Shown here in pieces: positions 35,070 through 43,751 of a DNA stretch of 64,000 nt (position 1 is the stretch's first letter; each line of letters begins with the position of its first letter). The notes below the pieces were generated by a model. That model saw nothing but the letters and a program-made list of their open reading frames with translations. It searched no databases and was not told the origin of the DNA. Origin of the DNA: Desulfobotulus pelophilus (GTDB lineage: Bacteria > Desulfobacterota > Desulfobacteria > Desulfobacterales > ASO4-4); the NCBI RefSeq assembly GCF_026155325.1, contig NZ_JAPFPW010000001.1:1-64000 (forward strand), read 5' to 3'. The position numbers and the translations under genes were made by a program.

Positions 35070-35671
35070 GGGCCTGTCCTTTCATGGGAGTAGAGACTTT
35101 CAACAAGAGATGCAGAGGTCTCCCAGCCCTGAGGAAGACGGTGGAAAAGGGATTCTTTGTCGATGAGCCTGTGAAAACTTCCCTGTCCCTGCTGCTTCTG
35201 GCCTTTAATCTGACCTGTTTTGATTTTATCCCAGTTTTCCATGAAAAGCCTTTGGATTTCATGGTGGAGCTTTTCATAGCTTGAGGCAAGGGTTTCTTTC
35301 TGGGGATCAAAGAAGACTTCTTTTTGGAGAAGAATATCTCCCGTATCAAGTCCTGAATCAAGCCGGTGAATGGAAACGCCTTTCGGGGTTTTTTCAGCAA
35401 AGCTCCAGAAATTGGGATCGGCACCCCTGTTCCATGGCAGCAGGGAAATATGAAGATTGATGGCTTGATCTGGCAGAAGATCCAGAATATTTTTTTTAAG
35501 AATATGACGGTATCCGTAGGAAATCAGGAAATCAATATGCTTATTTACAATGAAGCCAGTATCGATTTTTTCTGTGGTTGAGAGGATATTTTCTCCCTGA
35601 TTCTTAAGCCAGATGAGAAGGGGAGAATCCGGAGGGCCTAAGAAAAGAATGTTGTCGGGAGAGGAAGTCAT
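35066..35671 (-). CDS. Formyltransferase-family enzyme inside the pse operon
   Basis: The product is 201 residues. Formyltransferase hallmarks are FLISYGYRHILKKNILDLLP, AINLHISLLPWNRGADPNFW and HRLDSGLDTGDILLQ. The Asn/His/Asp catalytic trio of the fold is represented by N, H and D in these motifs. Such enzymes use 10-formyltetrahydrofolate to formylate a sugar amine. It overlaps both neighbours by ATGA, between pseG and pseI, where a PseH N-acetyltransferase would be expected; I find no PseH in the window. It may formylate the C4 amine of the altrose intermediate. The reaction is inferred. Confidence 0.82.
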   Translation of the reverse strand: MTSSPDNILFLGPPDSPLLIWLKNQGENILSTTEKIDTGFIVNKHIDFLISYGYRHILKKNILDLLPDQAINLHISLLPWNRGADPNFWSFAEKTPKGVSIHRLDSGLDTGDILLQKEVFFDPQKETLASSYEKLHHEIQRLFMENWDKIKTGQIKGQKQQGQGSFHRLIDKESLFHRLPQGWETSASLVESLYSHERTGP

Positions 35672-36774
35672 TTTGTACCCCTATGGGGTTCGGTAAAAAA
35701 ATGCCGTACAACCCTGTCTGTGCCTTTTTCATCAGTGAGGCATTGGCTTTTCACTGATATTGCCTGCAGCGATAAAGGATTTTTTTTGATCCTCTCAAGG
35801 AGCAGGGGGAGTTCAAAAAGGCCTCTTTCTATGTTTTCAAAAATCCATGCCGCTTCATGTTGTTTCAGATGGTTTGCGATGGTTTTCTGGTTTTCTGCAA
35901 GAAAGAAGAGGATGGAAGGAAGCCCCATGCAGCAGAACTCCCAGGCCGTGCTGCCCGTAGCACCGATGGCCAGATCATTTTGGGCCATGAGTTCGGCCAT
36001 GGACGGGGTGTCGATGTGCATCTGTACCGAGCAGGGAAAAGAATCCAGCTGTTGCCGGACGGTTTCCAGATGAGGGGCTTTACTCCCCAGCACAATATCC
36101 ACTTCCAGTTCTTTGATGAAGGGCAAGGAGCGGAGCGTATTCAGGATGCGTCCTGTGGCATTGCCCATATCCATGCCGCCCATGGTGATGAGGATGCGTC
36201 GGAGAGTGGTGTGGATACGCCTTTTCAGGCTTTCCGGGCGCATCCGGATGAATTCATCCCGTAAAAGGAGATGGTCTGTGCCCAGGAGCAGGATGCAATG
36301 GGGAGGCACGAGATCTTGATAATCTTGACTTTTCGGTTTTCTGCCGGAATCGAGAAGGATGTCACAGTCGTGGCATCTGTCAGCCAGATCATCCAGCACA
36401 AAAATTTTTCCCGTACAGGGCCGGATCTCTTTTTCCCAGCGGATGTCGAGGCCGTAATGATCCACAACTACCCAGTGCGGTTGTATTTTTTTTAAAAAAG
36501 AATGACACTGCGTTGCATCCGCTTTCCACGATCCTCCAAGCCAGTGGCCGTGAACAGAATCGGCTGTTTTCGGGTTCTGTTCTTCCATAACAAGGGGGAA
36601 CACCGGGAATCCCAATGCATGGATTTTATCCATAAGATGGCCTGTGTGGTCCTTGCAGAGAAAATAGCAGTCCGCACCTCTGGCTTTCAGGGCAGAGGCA
36701 AGGGTCAGGCAGCGCATGACATGGCCTGTTCCTATCTCTACCGATGCATCTGTTCTGAAAACTATGTGTGTCAT
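35668..36774 (-). CDS. pseG: PseG, UDP-sugar hydrolase of pseudaminic acid synthesis
   Basis: The product is 368 residues. It has the glycosyltransferase-B-like fold seen in PseG: FRTDASVEIGTGHVMRCLTL near the start with the catalytic His region, VVDHYGLDIRWEK, ILITMGGMDMGNATGRIL, and ATGSTAWEFCCMGLPSI. PseG removes UDP from the 2,4-diamino sugar before the PseI step. It overlaps both neighbours by ATGA. Confidence 0.92.
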   Translation of the reverse strand: MTHIVFRTDASVEIGTGHVMRCLTLASALKARGADCYFLCKDHTGHLMDKIHALGFPVFPLVMEEQNPKTADSVHGHWLGGSWKADATQCHSFLKKIQPHWVVVDHYGLDIRWEKEIRPCTGKIFVLDDLADRCHDCDILLDSGRKPKSQDYQDLVPPHCILLLGTDHLLLRDEFIRMRPESLKRRIHTTLRRILITMGGMDMGNATGRILNTLRSLPFIKELEVDIVLGSKAPHLETVRQQLDSFPCSVQMHIDTPSMAELMAQNDLAIGATGSTAWEFCCMGLPSILFFLAENQKTIANHLKQHEAAWIFENIERGLFELPLLLERIKKNPLSLQAISVKSQCLTDEKGTDRVVRHFFTEPHRGTK

Positions 36775-37406
36775 ATCTCTTTTGCCATAAGGAACCAGCT
36801 CAGGTCGTCCTGTGGGAAGGCAGGGTCTCTGTGGTACTGGAAACCATAGTCAACCAGAGTGGTGGTGGGATATGCTGTAAGTATTTCTCCTGCGAAATCT
36901 CTTTTGAAAAGTTTGTCTTGGAAGCCCCTGTAGTCAACAGCAGCGGGGGTTGGGTTATAATACTCAATAATGCAGATATATTGAGAAGAAAGGGTAAAGA
37001 GTTTTTCATAAACCAGAGGCAGTTTGTCCGGATGGATGTGTATGAGCACGCCCTTTGTAAAAACAAAATCAAAGTTCGGGAACTCTGTCGCATTCAGATC
37101 CAGAATAGACCCGTGGTATGCTTTTCCCGTACATTTTTCTTCTAAGGACTTGAAGGCTCTTTCGTTCAGTTCCAGAGCAGATGTATTTTTTCCGGGGCAG
37201 AGCAGGTTGATGGCGTCAATATTGAGGCCGATGTTGGCGCCGACTTCCAAAAAACTGTTTACGCCTTTTGTGGCAGCAATAATTTTTGAGAAAAGGTGGA
37301 TGTTGGAGGCAAGAAGCTGGGGTGTCCGGTTTCTTTCAATGTATTCTGTGCCAAAGGAACCAGCCCAGAAATCTTCCTGCTCCGTCTGATATTTTTTATG
37401 GGTCAT
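36771..37406 (-). CDS. Pseudaminic-acid-biosynthesis-associated methyltransferase
   Basis: The product is 211 residues from ATG 37406 (MTHKKYQTEQEDFWAGSFGT); the open frame runs further upstream but there is no family sequence there. An AdoMet-binding Rossmann pattern begins at VNSFLEVGANIGLNIDAI, followed by YHGSILDL and FDFVFTKGVLIHIHPDKLP. This matches the methylase family that recurs in pse operons. It may O- or N-methylate the sugar or a precursor; the substrate is unknown. It overlaps pseG by ATGA. Confidence 0.85.
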   Translation of the reverse strand: MTHKKYQTEQEDFWAGSFGTEYIERNRTPQLLASNIHLFSKIIAATKGVNSFLEVGANIGLNIDAINLLCPGKNTSALELNERAFKSLEEKCTGKAYHGSILDLNATEFPNFDFVFTKGVLIHIHPDKLPLVYEKLFTLSSQYICIIEYYNPTPAAVDYRGFQDKLFKRDFAGEILTAYPTTTLVDYGFQYHRDPAFPQDDLSWFLMAKEI

Positions 37407-37431
37407 TTGTTTTCCTGTCTGAACAAAGCTG

Positions 37432-38154
37432 TTAACTGGCATGATAGCTTGATTTCGCCTGTTTCTGTTCCATTTGCAGGGTCTTGTAAAGATATTCCGC
37501 CCTTTGCCAGTCTTCTTCCGTATCAATATCCTGAACCAGATGACGGGGCAGCAGCACGGGCAGGGCGTCGTCAGTATATAATTTCGGATGTTCCATGAAT
37601 TTTCTGCAGTCAAACCAGTAGAATTGTCCTGCATCATGAAAGGCTTCGGGAAGATCGTTGGAACGGGTCAGTTCGTGCTCCGGCCAGAACATGGCAAGAT
37701 GTCCATCTTTTGTTAGGCGGAGAGCGCGGAAAACAGACGCGGCATAGTCTGTGACGGAAAATACGGAAGAAACTTTGCTGGCTGTAATGATTTCATAGCC
37801 TTTTTTAATGAAGCAGGGCTGAATCAGAGGGGCTGTGGCATAGATGCAGCACGCATAATCCGGAACGGTGGTTTTCTTTTCCAGCCACTGAAGACAGTGC
37901 TGCAGCACGGGTGCTGTGGGTGTATGATCGCCGGAGAGTTCAGCCGGGCGTACAAAAGGCGTTTCCGCGCCATATTGACGGGCTGTGGTTGCAATTTCGG
38001 GAGAGTCGGTTGAAACGATAATGTGATCGAAAAGTCCTGAATGGATGGCCGCCTCAATGCTGTGGGCAATCATGGGCTTTCCGGCAAAGGGACGGATATT
38101 TTTACCAGGGATGCGCTTGCTCCCACCTCTTGCAGGGATGATGGCGATGGTCAT
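37432..38154 (-). CDS. pseF: PseF, CMP-pseudaminic acid synthetase
   Basis: The product is 240 residues. ATG 38154 was chosen because the family begins at AIIPARGGSKRIPGKNI. It has KPMIAHSIEAAIHSGLFDHI, VSTDSPEIA, and the later LVQDIDTEEDWQRAE. The enzyme activates pseudaminic acid with CTP, which gives the donor used by Maf. It lies 62 bp after pseB. Confidence 0.93.
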   Translation of the reverse strand: MTIAIIPARGGSKRIPGKNIRPFAGKPMIAHSIEAAIHSGLFDHIIVSTDSPEIATTARQYGAETPFVRPAELSGDHTPTAPVLQHCLQWLEKKTTVPDYACCIYATAPLIQPCFIKKGYEIITASKVSSVFSVTDYAASVFRALRLTKDGHLAMFWPEHELTRSNDLPEAFHDAGQFYWFDCRKFMEHPKLYTDDALPVLLPRHLVQDIDTEEDWQRAEYLYKTLQMEQKQAKSSYHAS

Positions 38155-38216
38155 TTTTTCCCTCTGGGACTGTTCCTGGTGCATTGCCAGGGTAAATAAA
38201 GATGTGAACATGCGGG

Positions 38217-39245
<1,029 letters not shown>

Positions 39246-39265
39246 TTAGTGTTGGTGTTTGTTTT

Positions 39266-39281
39266 TGCAAAACAGGGGCCA
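39266..39281 (-). promoter_or_regulatory. Sigma-54-like promoter of the pseB operon
   Basis: On the minus strand TGGCCCCTGTTTTGCA differs from TGGCAC-N5-TTGCA by one base and has exact GG-GC spacing. Predicted start is about 26 bases before pseB. This would tie sugar synthesis to flagellar expression. Confidence 0.65.
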
Positions 39282-39353
39282 TGTTGGCCTTTTAGTTAAA
39301 AAGTAGTATTCGGGAAACGGGTTTCAGATTATTTGGGTAAGCATGACCGGATT

Positions 39354-39766
39354 TTATGCTCTGCTTTTTATCAGCACTGTTTTCATTAGATTCAGATAGG
39401 CAGGAAGCCTCTCGTAAATCAGGTGGAATTGTTCGTCAGTATAAATATGGCTCAATCGGTTTTTGTCGTTGACCATTTCAAGGAGGCTTTCGTACGGAAT
39501 TACATCGGTGTAACCCGTCAGGTAGAGAAGTTTTAAGGTCATTTTGGGGACAGGGCTTCCAGCCCATGGATGTCGTACAGAAATTTTTTGGCCGTTTTCC
39601 AGAAAAGCTCCGTGCAGGCCTCAAATTTTTGTATCTGTCCGCTTGTAAGGGTGTCTTGCTCAATGGAGCTGAATGGTGAAAGGCAAATGGCCAGCGCCTT
39701 TTCAAAGGTGTCTATGGTCTGTTTCCGTTTCAGAAGTTTTTGTTCATATGCTCCGGAAGATTCCAT
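39354..39766 (-). pseudogene. HEPN/HI0074-type substrate-binding protein, split by a frameshift
   Basis: Two consecutive frames, 39766-39539 (75 codons plus stop) and 39542-39354 (62 codons plus stop), together make one protein of the usual 130-140 residues. The first half has LTSGQIQKFEACTELFWKTA; the second continues LLYLTGYTDVIPYESLLEMV and NDKNRLSHIYTDEQF, the RxxxxH motif of the HEPN fold. They meet at CCCCAAAATGACC, where stop and start overlap as ATGA. The cause may be a one-base change, a sequencing error, or true translational coupling of two half proteins. The partner MNT gene overlaps the 5' end. Confidence 0.65.
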
Positions 39767-40032
39767 ATCATGATTTCTTTCATGGCTTCATTTTTGAAAT
39801 GGGTGTCTGTGCGGGTAAAGTCCACAAGATCTACTTCAAGGGGTATGATGGAATCCTCAATGGCATTGCGGATTCCATGGAGCAGAGAAGCGGGCAGCTT
39901 CCCGTGGGAAAGAAAACCAATATCCACATCGGCCCGGCTGCCATGTCTGCCGGAAACCCTCGAACCAAAGAGAAAAACCATAACCTCCTTACGGTTGATT
40001 CTGGAAAGGATGATGTTTTTCAGCAGGTTCAT
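39730..40032 (-). CDS. MNT-type minimal nucleotidyltransferase (HI0073-like)
   Basis: The product is about 100 residues from ATG 40032, with AGGA upstream; the frame is open to an ATG at 40125, but that extension has no family likeness. The nucleotidyltransferase signature is clear: VMVFLFGSRVSGRHGSRADVDIGFL (GSRxxG then DxD), with the later acidic residue in PLEVDLVDF. MNT proteins pair with HEPN partners as toxin-antitoxin modules in which MNT modifies HEPN. Here the HEPN gene is split. The pair lies between pseC and pseB. Confidence 0.8.
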   Translation of the reverse strand: MNLLKNIILSRINRKEVMVFLFGSRVSGRHGSRADVDIGFLSHGKLPASLLHGIRNAIEDSIIPLEVDLVDFTRTDTHFKNEAMKEIMIWNLPEHMNKNF

Positions 40033-40211
40033 GTATTTTTCCTGATGCCTGGAAGGGGAGCTTTCAGCATGCAGGGTTGGTGAAAAGGAGGCGGATGCCA
40101 GTATGGAGAGTTTGTTTTCTTTCATGGCAGGGATCTTACCTCAAAGTTATTGATATTGCGATTCCCCTTTGAAAAGTACCATAGTAATGAGATAAATACT
40201 GTTACTCTCTT

Positions 40212-40308
40212 GAGAGCTTGTCCGAAAACCAATTTTGATAGCCAGCGGCACGTGATATACCATATGCTATCTGTGATATTGTCCGGGCAGGTTTTTTCGG
40301 ACAGCCTC
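40212..40308. mobile_element. Possible MITE, about 97 bp
   Basis: The left end GAGAGCTTGTCCGAAAACC and the right end GAGGCTGTCCGAAAAAACC (read inward on the other strand) are imperfect inverted repeats of 19 bases. Between them are about 60 noncoding bases. Ends of the GTCCGAAAA type are common in insertion sequences. No transposase is present. Confidence 0.45.
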
Positions 40309-40508
40309 TATCCATAGGTTTTTATCATAAAAAAGGTTTTATCCATGTAGTCATGGTGTTCTGAACACATGACTTCAAAGCTCCGGATACCAATGGTACG
40401 TTTTTTTATTGGATGGCCCCTTTTTTTGACGGTCTGCCTGAAAAGCAAGTTTTTGTCTTTCCAATTGCCCACCAGATTACCACGATCATCCACTCATGCG
40501 AACCGTAG

Positions 40509-40579
40509 GCCAGAAAAATTGGGCGGTCAGATTTTGTGCTTGCCAGCGGGCCTCCCTGAAGGGTGACCTTACAAGCAGG
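40509..40579. repeat. Dispersed noncoding repeat, copy 1
   Basis: Aligns by eye with 47243-47314 at roughly three quarters identity, with an identical core GCTTGCCAGCGGGC. Bases further on (TGTCTGCCCGTATC, near 40612) recur near 49178 in another gap. Confidence 0.5.
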
Positions 40580-40828
40580 TATGTGAACACTTCTCGCAGG
40601 AGCAGGCCTTGTGTCTGCCCGTATCAACGTATCCGATCCCACCATGACCTGCCCATCTTCCCCGCCGATGCGCGTCAGGGAAAAGGTGCCGTAATTATTT
40701 TCTTTGTTCATGGGGCCAGCGGTCTTGAAGAATTTCTGTCTGCGGCCTCTTCTTTTCCTGTTTACCGGTGTCTGTCTGTTCAGCTCCGCATGATCCGGAG
40801 ATCCCTGGATGTGGATTGTCTGGAGTAT

Positions 40829-42019
40829 TCATGGAGTCTGTTTCAGGATACGGGCAAGGACATTCACCACCCTGTTTTGGTCCGTTTCATGGAGATCCGG
40901 GAAAAGCGGCAGGGTAATGGCTTCCTGGTAATAGCGCTCCGCTTCGGGAAACAGTCCTTCCCGAAAGCCCATGGCTCTGTAGCAGGGCTGGGTGTGCACC
41001 GGAATATAGTGAAGGTTGACGCCTATTCCTTCTTTTCGTAAGGCTTCGAATACGTCCTTGCGGGTTTTTGTGATCCGCTCTCTCTGCAGGCGGATGACAT
41101 AGAGGTGCCATGCGGAGTCACAGTCCCCATGGCAGAAGGGGAGGCGGAGGGGAAGGTGTGACAGCAGATTGTCGTAGCGCTGACGGAGCATGCGGCGTTT
41201 GGCCACAAAGGCATCCAGCCTGTCCAGTTGGCGGATGCCTAAGGCTGCCTGTATTTCCGTCATGCGGTAGTTGAAGCCAAGGGCAATCTGCTGATAATAC
41301 CAGGGGCCGTCCGGAGGCTGCGTCATCTCCTTTTCATCCCTTGTGATTCCATGGCTGCGGAGAAGGGCCATCCTCTCCGCCAGATCCTGATGGTTGGTCA
41401 GGGCCATACCTCCTTCCGCCGTGGTGATGATTTTTACGGGATGGAAACTGAAGATGGTGATGTCACTGAAGCGGCAGTTGCCAACGGTTTCTTTTCTGTA
41501 GGAAGCGCCGGTGGCATGGGCGGCATCTTCTATGATGAAAAAACCGTATTGAAGGGACAGCTGATGAATGGCAGCCATGTCGCATGGTTGGCCGCAGAAG
41601 TGGACAGGCACTACGATTTTAGGCAGCTGGTTTTCTTTCTCCGCTTTTTCCAGTTTGGTTGCCAGTGCCTTTGGGCAGAGATTCCAGGTTGCGGGGTCAA
41701 TGTCCACAAAATCGACGGAAGCACCGCAGTAAAGGGCGCAGTTGGCTGAAGCCACAAAAGTGATGGGGCTGGTCCAGAGGGTGTCGCCCGGGCCAAGGCC
41801 CAGGGCGAGGCAGGCAAGGTGAAGGGCGGAAGTGGCGCTGTTAACGGCAACGCCATGGGCTGCGCCGCATACAGTGGCCATGGCATGTTCAAACTCCGGA
41901 ACCTTTGGTCCCTGGGTCAGGAAGTCGGAATGCAGTACATCCAGTACGGCCTCCACATCTTCTTTGCATATATTCTGTTTACCATAGGGAATTGTGGAAA
42001 GGGGAGAGGGTGGCGTCAT
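40829..42019 (-). CDS. pseC: PseC, PLP-dependent aminotransferase of pseudaminic acid synthesis
   Basis: The product is 396 residues. ATG 42019 has AAGGA upstream and starts just before the family motif IPYGKQNICKEDVEAVLDVL. The PLP lysine lies in FSFHPVKIITTAEGG. Other DegT-family features are AVNSATSALHLACLALGLGP, TSPITFVASANCALYCGA and IIEDAAHATGASY. PseC converts the 4-keto sugar made by PseB into the 4-amino sugar. It is on the same strand as pseB but separated by about 1.6 kb of toxin-antitoxin and repeat sequence. It probably has its own promoter. Confidence 0.93.
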   Translation of the reverse strand: MTPPSPLSTIPYGKQNICKEDVEAVLDVLHSDFLTQGPKVPEFEHAMATVCGAAHGVAVNSATSALHLACLALGLGPGDTLWTSPITFVASANCALYCGASVDFVDIDPATWNLCPKALATKLEKAEKENQLPKIVVPVHFCGQPCDMAAIHQLSLQYGFFIIEDAAHATGASYRKETVGNCRFSDITIFSFHPVKIITTAEGGMALTNHQDLAERMALLRSHGITRDEKEMTQPPDGPWYYQQIALGFNYRMTEIQAALGIRQLDRLDAFVAKRRMLRQRYDNLLSHLPLRLPFCHGDCDSAWHLYVIRLQRERITKTRKDVFEALRKEGIGVNLHYIPVHTQPCYRAMGFREGLFPEAERYYQEAITLPLFPDLHETDQNRVVNVLARILKQTP

Positions 42020-42323
42020 GGTAAATATCCTTATTGTTTTCGTAAGGTAGAAAGTCTTGCACCAAAGGAAGCCATGGACAAGTATTTTTTTTGATGGCAG
42101 GCGTACTGCCCTCACGGAGGCCTTCGCCCATGATGCAGGAGGGTCTCCGCAAGATCCAGGGCCGGGACAGAGGTAGCAATGGATGGCCTGACCAGTGGGC
42201 TAGGCGATCCAAAAAGGAACAGCTGGCAGTTTTTTGTTGGTCACGGGTAAAAAGGGGCGTAAAAACAGGGGGAGGTATGGAGTCTGTCTGGTGTGTCCCG
42301 AAAAAACTTTGGAAAGGTTTACA
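42020..42323. other. Gap between divergent pseC and trkA
   Basis: This 304-bp stretch must hold the promoters of pseC and trkA. I cannot point to a convincing -35/-10 or -24/-12 pair. On the pseC strand TGGCTTCCTTTGGTGCA resembles sigma-54 but its GG-GC spacing is eleven instead of ten. Confidence 0.5.
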
Positions 42324-43688
42324 TTGAAAATTGTCATTATCGGAGCCGGTGAAGTTGGCTACCATGTTGCCCGCAGGCTGGCCCTGGAACATAAGGATGT
42401 GGTGGTTGTGGACAGGGATGGTGCCGCCCTGCGCAGGGTCTCCGATTCTCTGGATGTGCAGGTGGTTCGGGGAGAGGGAGGTTCTCCGCTGGTGCTGCAG
42501 GAAGCGGGTATCCGTGAGGCAGAAATTCTGCTGGCGGTGACGGATTCCGATGAGGTGAATCTTGTGGCCTGTCTGGTAACGGACATGCTGTCACCCAATA
42601 CGCGCAAGCTGGTACGGATTCGTAATGCGGATTTCGATGCCTGCCATTCGCTCCTGCGGGAAGGGGCTCCGCACATTGAGAGCGTTATTAACCCGGAAAT
42701 AGAGGCGGTCCGAACCATTGAACGTTTGATCCGTCTTCCCGGAGCGGTGGAAGCGGGGGAGCTCGTGGGGGGACTTGTGCAGTTTGTGGGTATCCGGCTG
42801 GATGAAGGTTCATCCATGGACGGGATGCCGCTTCCTGAGCTGCCAAAATATCTGGGTTCAGCAAAAGTACTGGTGGCGGCGGTGCTCCGGGATGAGAAGC
42901 TGATTATTCCTTCGGGTAAAGACTTCCTTAAGGCTGGAGACCTGGTTTACCTTGTGAGCGGAAAAAAACATCTTTTGCAGGTGATGGAGGCTTTTGGAAA
43001 GGCATCAAAACCTGTCCGGAGAGTCCTGATTGTCGGAGGGGGCAGGCTGGGTCTCCGGCTGGCGGCCAGTCTTGAAAAAGATCATTATCAGGTCAAGATT
43101 ATAGAGCGCAGGTCGGATCGCTGCCGGGAGTTGGCAGCAAGGCTTGAGAAGGCGGTGATTCTCCATGGAGACGGGTCGGACCAGAGCCTTCTTGCGGAAG
43201 AGAATGTGCGGGGGGTGGACGTGATGGTTACACTGACGGGAGATGAGCAGACCAACATTCTTGTTTCTCTGCTGGCCCGGAAAATGGGAGTGGGGGCTGC
43301 CATTACCCGTCTTACCCGTTTTGCCTACTTTCCTCTGATGTCCTCTATCGGTGTCCACCAGATAGTCAGTCCCAGGCTTTCTGCCATAGATTCCATACTG
43401 CAGCATATCCGGCGTGGTAAGGTTCTTTCCACTCTGTCCATACAGGGGGAGCAGGCCGAGGTGATGGAGGCCGTGGCCCTTCCCACTTCCGATATTGTGG
43501 GAAGGCCCCTGAGCCAGTTGTCTTTTCCCAAAGGTGCACTGGTAATCACAATTATCCGAGGGGATGAAATCATTATTCCTTCCGGTGATTCAGTGATTGC
43601 CCCCGATGACAGGGTTGTTATTTTTGCCAGAAGGAAGTCCGTTCCAAAAGTTGAAAAAGCCCTTACGGTGAAGCTTGAGTATTTTTAG
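42324..43688 (+). CDS. trkA: TrkA, Trk potassium uptake regulatory subunit
   Basis: The product is 454 residues from TTG 42324, chosen because the family begins at KIVIIGAGEVGYHVARRLAL and GGAAAGG lies upstream. There are two RCK halves: the first with the GAGEVG nucleotide loop and VVVVDRD acidic end; the second from about residue 230 with VLIVGGGRLGLRLAASLEKD. Each is followed by a TrkA-C domain. The protein binds NAD(H)/ATP and gates TrkH on the inner membrane face. trkH follows 63 bp downstream. Confidence 0.93.
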   Translation: MKIVIIGAGEVGYHVARRLALEHKDVVVVDRDGAALRRVSDSLDVQVVRGEGGSPLVLQEAGIREAEILLAVTDSDEVNLVACLVTDMLSPNTRKLVRIRNADFDACHSLLREGAPHIESVINPEIEAVRTIERLIRLPGAVEAGELVGGLVQFVGIRLDEGSSMDGMPLPELPKYLGSAKVLVAAVLRDEKLIIPSGKDFLKAGDLVYLVSGKKHLLQVMEAFGKASKPVRRVLIVGGGRLGLRLAASLEKDHYQVKIIERRSDRCRELAARLEKAVILHGDGSDQSLLAEENVRGVDVMVTLTGDEQTNILVSLLARKMGVGAAITRLTRFAYFPLMSSIGVHQIVSPRLSAIDSILQHIRRGKVLSTLSIQGEQAEVMEAVALPTSDIVGRPLSQLSFPKGALVITIIRGDEIIIPSGDSVIAPDDRVVIFARRKSVPKVEKALTVKLEYF

Positions 43689-43751
43689 AAAGGAGCGTCC
43701 GTCTGATGGTGGGGTTACCAGGAGCTGTGAAACTGTAAGCAGGGAGAGGGC

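Larger units (their letters stand above)
40033..40828. other. Long intergenic stretch with a possible MITE and a dispersed repeat
   Basis: About 800 bp without a convincing gene between the MNT gene and pseC. It contains an inverted-repeat element (40212-40308) and a 71-bp stretch (40509-40579) also seen near 47243. Open frames here have no family likeness and follow the repeat. The region looks like old insertion debris within the pse locus. Confidence 0.6.

Noticed and set aside
40406-40711. 101-codon minus-strand frame and its likeness to a 66-codon frame at 47200-47400
   Set aside because: The similarity follows the noncoding dispersed repeat; neither frame has a convincing start or a known domain.
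42040-42072. Sigma-54 promoter before pseC (TGGCTTCCTTTGGTGCA on the minus strand)
   Set aside because: GG and GC are eleven bases apart; sigma-54 needs ten, so I did not count it.
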